A model generated the notes under the pieces. The model was not told the DNA's origin and did not search any database. It saw only the letters and a list, made by a program, of their open reading frames with translations. The translations under genes were made by a program, and so were the position numbers. Below, piece by piece: positions 61,611 to 64,000 of a stretch of DNA of 64,000 nt. Position 1 is the stretch's first letter; every line of letters begins with the position of its first letter. The stretch is from Streptomyces tibetensis (GTDB lineage: Bacteria > Actinomycetota > Actinomycetes > Streptomycetales > Streptomycetaceae), in NCBI RefSeq assembly GCF_007655005.1, contig NZ_SZVW01000001.1:248001-312000 (forward strand), in the 5' to 3' direction.

Positions 61611-63395
61611 TCACGCGGGTCGGTCATCTTGCTTGGCCCTTCTGTGATCGCCGGCGTGGTGCTGGCGATGGCAGTCAGCGTGTACGAGGCGAAGGTTCGT
61701 CCGCTCGTCCGTGCCGCCGTCGCGCCGATAGATGAAGTGGTGCTTGTGCAGCGGCTTCATCGATGCCGAGAACCACGCGGCCCACTCGCGAGGGTTGTCC
61801 GGTGTGTACTCGGCGTCGGGGATCAACGGCTGTTTGCACAGCGGACAGATCCCCTTCTGGCGGGATGCGAGGGTAATGGTCCACCTGTCGGCGGTCCCGG
61901 GCATCCTCCTGCTACGGCGGCTCACCCAGTAGTCGGCCAGCGAGGGGTCGTCAGGAGAGTTGCCCTCCTTGACGATCACGTGCCGGACGATTCTGGTCCA
62001 GTTGAACTTGTAGAGATAGGTGCCGGTATCCCGGTCACCGAATACCCACTGGTCCTTCCGGGTCGAGTTGAAAACGCCGTAGTGCTTGGCCAGGCGCCAG
62101 CTCTTCGGCTTGTTCGGGTGGGAGTGTTTGACCCACTTCTGCGTGAGCGTCCACATGTAAAAGTCCAGGGACTTGAAGGTCTCCTTGGACACCACCGTCC
62201 GGTAGTAGGTGGCCCAGCCCTTGATGATCGGGTTGAGCTTTCTCACCACAGCCGCAGCGTTCGCCCCTCTCAGGCCGATCACTTCACTGCGGAGCCGTTC
62301 CCGGACCCTTCTTACGGCCGCCTTACTCAGCTTGATCAGCAGGGTGCCGTTGTATCTCCTGATATTGAACCCGAGGAAGTCGAAACCTTCTTCAAGGTGG
62401 ATGACGGATGTCTTCTCCTCGTTGAAGGCGACCCCCCGCGGGGCCATCCATTGAGACAACTGCTCCTTGACCCGGCGTGCCTCCTCTTCACTGTGACAGA
62501 ACACAGCGAAGTCGTCTGCGTACCGGACCAGCACCGGGGCATCTCTTCGGGACTTGTTGGAGCGTCCCTCTGCGAGGTGCCCGGCTGCCGTTTCCATGCC
62601 GTGCAAGGCCACGTTGAGCAGCAGTGGGCTGATGACACCGCCCTGAGGAGTTCCCTCCTCAGTGGGCGAGAGACGTCCGCCGTCCATCACTCCCGCTGTG
62701 AGCCATCCTCGGATTGCATCCCGTGCAGGGAAGGCCCCGATGAGGTTCATCAAGTGGTCGTGTGAGATGCGGTCGAACGCCGCCGTCAGGTCCGCATCGA
62801 GCACCCATAACCGCTTGGCCCGTTTCTGGCCTGCGACGATGTAGATAGCGCCGATCGCGTCATGACAACCCTGGCCGGGGCGGAAGCCGTAGCTTCGTTG
62901 TTCGAACCGGGCTTCCCACTCGGGTTCCAGTGCGTTCTTGACGCGGGCCTGGCGGACCCGGTCACGGATGACTGGAATACCCAAGGGTCGCTGCTTTCCG
63001 TTGGCCTTGGGAATGTACACGCGCCGGACGGGCAGGGGTTTTCCAGGCGAGCGTTCCGCTGTGATCTCAGCAGCCAGCCGTCCTCGCGCGATCGGAGTGA
63101 GCGCGCGTTCCTGATCGATCCCGGCCGTCCGACGGCCTGTGCTCTGCTGCGTTACCCGCTTCACGCTCACGAGCGTGTTCGAGTGGGACCGCAGCATGAG
63201 CTTCTGCAAGTTGCGGACCTTCTTAAGGTCCCCTTCCTGCGCGGCTGTGAAGATGCGCTGCCTCAGTCGCCGTACCGACGCCTCCGCCTTGGCCCAGTCG
63301 ATGCTGTGCCAGGTCTGGGCGTAGTCCTCTGGTCCGTTCGCCGTCGTAGGAGGCAGCGCCGCCGTAGCGGTCACTGCCACACCTGCCTTCGGCAT
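61611..63395 (-). CDS. Group II intron reverse transcriptase-maturase-endonuclease
   Basis: 594 residues, full length. Reverse transcriptase motifs: RRVYIPKANGKQRPLGIPVIRDR (RT2), LDADLTAAFDRISHDHL (RT3), GTPQGGVISPLLLNVALHGME (RT4), VRYADDFAVFCHS (RT5, YADD catalytic), FDFLGFNIRRY (RT6-7). A maturase X domain with WATYYRTVVSKETFKSLD follows. C-terminal HNH nuclease: CPLCKQPL then HKHHFIYRRDGGTDERTNLRLVHADCHRQHH. All catalytic motifs seem intact, so the intron should be able to splice and home. Confidence 0.96.
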   Translation of the reverse strand: MPKAGVAVTATAALPPTTANGPEDYAQTWHSIDWAKAEASVRRLRQRIFTAAQEGDLKKVRNLQKLMLRSHSNTLVSVKRVTQQSTGRRTAGIDQERALTPIARGRLAAEITAERSPGKPLPVRRVYIPKANGKQRPLGIPVIRDRVRQARVKNALEPEWEARFEQRSYGFRPGQGCHDAIGAIYIVAGQKRAKRLWVLDADLTAAFDRISHDHLMNLIGAFPARDAIRGWLTAGVMDGGRLSPTEEGTPQGGVISPLLLNVALHGMETAAGHLAEGRSNKSRRDAPVLVRYADDFAVFCHSEEEARRVKEQLSQWMAPRGVAFNEEKTSVIHLEEGFDFLGFNIRRYNGTLLIKLSKAAVRRVRERLRSEVIGLRGANAAAVVRKLNPIIKGWATYYRTVVSKETFKSLDFYMWTLTQKWVKHSHPNKPKSWRLAKHYGVFNSTRKDQWVFGDRDTGTYLYKFNWTRIVRHVIVKEGNSPDDPSLADYWVSRRSRRMPGTADRWTITLASRQKGICPLCKQPLIPDAEYTPDNPREWAAWFSASMKPLHKHHFIYRRDGGTDERTNLRLVHADCHRQHHAGDHRRAKQDDRPA

Positions 63396-63972
63396 CCAAC
63401 TTGCCCTTCGGTTCGGGGTTCTTCACAGTTCTTCTTCACGGGCCTACCTGATCCGCGTGGGCTCCCTTTCGGGCCGGGGCATCGTGCCTCGTATCCGACG
63501 AGTTATGGGACACGGCTGGGGACACCGCGTCCTTTTCCTCTGGGCTTTCGCCCTGTCGGCGTTCGCTTCTCGGATCATCCTGTCCCGCTGGAGGCTTGGT
63601 CCTTCGTTACCTCCGGATTACCGGGATCAACTCCCGGACTCCAACGGGGTTTCCACGTTCCGCTCCCACAAGATGCGACCGGGGTGGGCTCCCTCTTAAT
63701 CCCGGGCCCGACGGTGTCCTCCCCCTTCGGCCCCAATCTTCAGGGGTCGTCGTGCGCTCTTCCGCGCCAGGGCCTGTCTGCCGCCGACAGCTCACCATCG
63801 ACGCGGCACAGGAGTTACGGGACTTCTTCAAGGGTTCATTTTCATTAGCCCGTCCGGTCTTCCCCTCGCTTGTTGCGACCCGATGGCCGGGCTGCTCTTG
63901 AGCTTTCCCTTCCGGCTTCACACCCCGCCGTTACCAGCGACGCATGCGGAAGTGGGGACGGACCTTGGACAC

Positions 63973-63994
63973 TGGTCCGGGATGACCTGCTCAT
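63973..63994 (-). other. Candidate 5' exon of the Uma2 gene
   Basis: On the minus strand ATGAGCAGGTCATCCCGGAC then CA, ending at the proposed intron 5' border. Joined to 61518 it gives ATG AGC AGG TCA TCC CGG ACC ATG AGC, an uninterrupted frame that adds seven residues (SRSSRTM part) if the first ATG is used, or begins with the rebuilt ATG. Anything upstream lies outside the window. Confidence 0.45.
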
Positions 63995-64000
63995 GATCTT

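Larger units (their letters stand above)
61519..63972 (-). mobile_element. Group II intron with its encoded protein
   Basis: About 2.45 kb on the minus strand, with the maturase gene 61611-63395, a domain V at 61560-61594 and a 3' end CTACCCGAC (revcomp 61519-61527) that fits the AY-ending rule. The 5' end is placed at 63972 from GTGTCC and from the exon join; GUGYG would be the standard, so the fifth base is off. A TCCCGGAC match between intron 63632-63639 and the 5' exon gives a possible EBS1-IBS1 pair. The intron lies in the start codon region of a Uma2 gene. Confidence 0.7.

Noticed and set aside
1..64000. tRNA or rRNA genes.
   Set aside because: I saw no cloverleaf or CCA-ended candidates when reading the gaps; a covariance search would settle this.

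Overview
The window is about 72% GC by eye, has tightly packed genes, many GTG starts and several genes typical of actinomycetes (AccA2/PccB/PccE acyl-CoA carboxylase, AfsQ1/AfsQ2/SigQ, a multi-domain secreted subtilisin, an L,D-transpeptidase lipoprotein, a LAxTG surface protein). It is a piece of a Streptomyces core chromosome. From memory, not from a search, the gene order matches the S. coelicolor block running from about SCO4958 (metB) down to about SCO4895.

Layout. 1-7.2 kb: end of a sigma factor gene with a small membrane partner, metB divergent from a membrane-anchored protein, msrA, an AI-2E-type permease, a 9-bp x 9 repeat, and two envelope or secreted proteins. 7.2-14.7 kb: NmrA-like reductase, VOC protein, a zinc alcohol dehydrogenase divergent from its probable HTH regulator, and a 1108-residue subtilase. 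14.9-19.6 kb: MacB-like ABC ATPase and permease, L,D-transpeptidase lipoprotein, small acidic protein, sortase substrate. 19.6-26.9 kb: hutH, a GAF-GGDEF diguanylate cyclase, enoyl-CoA hydratase, a Pro/Thr-rich repeat protein, a class III adenylate cyclase and biotin ligase birA. 27-32.3 kb: pccB, pccE, maf and accA2; these with birA make, biotinylate and assemble an acyl-CoA carboxylase. 32.3-37.6 kb: a dense cluster of non-coding repeats, a DeoR regulator, an LpdA-like flavoprotein, gamma-glutamylcyclotransferase and purine nucleoside phosphorylase. 37.6-43.9 kb: phosphohexomutase, PH-domain protein, deoC and two aldehyde dehydrogenase genes. 44-47 kb: TetR regulator divergent from an FMN reductase and a drug-type MFS pump. 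47-55 kb: uridine-kinase-like NTPase, sigQ/afsQ1/afsQ2/lipoprotein, VanZ and PspC proteins, adenosine deaminase. 55-61 kb: alpha/beta-hydrolase lacking its nucleophile, LysR-MFS pair, ECF sigma factor with a SnoaL-like tail, STAS protein, AEC transporter. 61-64 kb: a complete group II intron with RT-maturase-HNH protein, inserted in the start region of a Uma2-type gene.

Functional links. Purine nucleoside phosphorylase, phosphopentomutase/hexomutase, deoC plus aldehyde dehydrogenase, and adenosine deaminase together form a nucleoside salvage and deoxyribose catabolic set. Three of these promoters carry the identical 12-bp palindrome CTACGCGCGTAG just upstream of a -10 box that itself sits 6-7 nt before the start codon. 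This points to one regulon with leaderless transcripts and is the most interesting signal in the window. Others are a 114-bp element with 13-bp terminal inverted repeats present twice in opposite orientation (32.5 and 37.4 kb), and the group II intron whose splicing would rebuild an ATG start codon.
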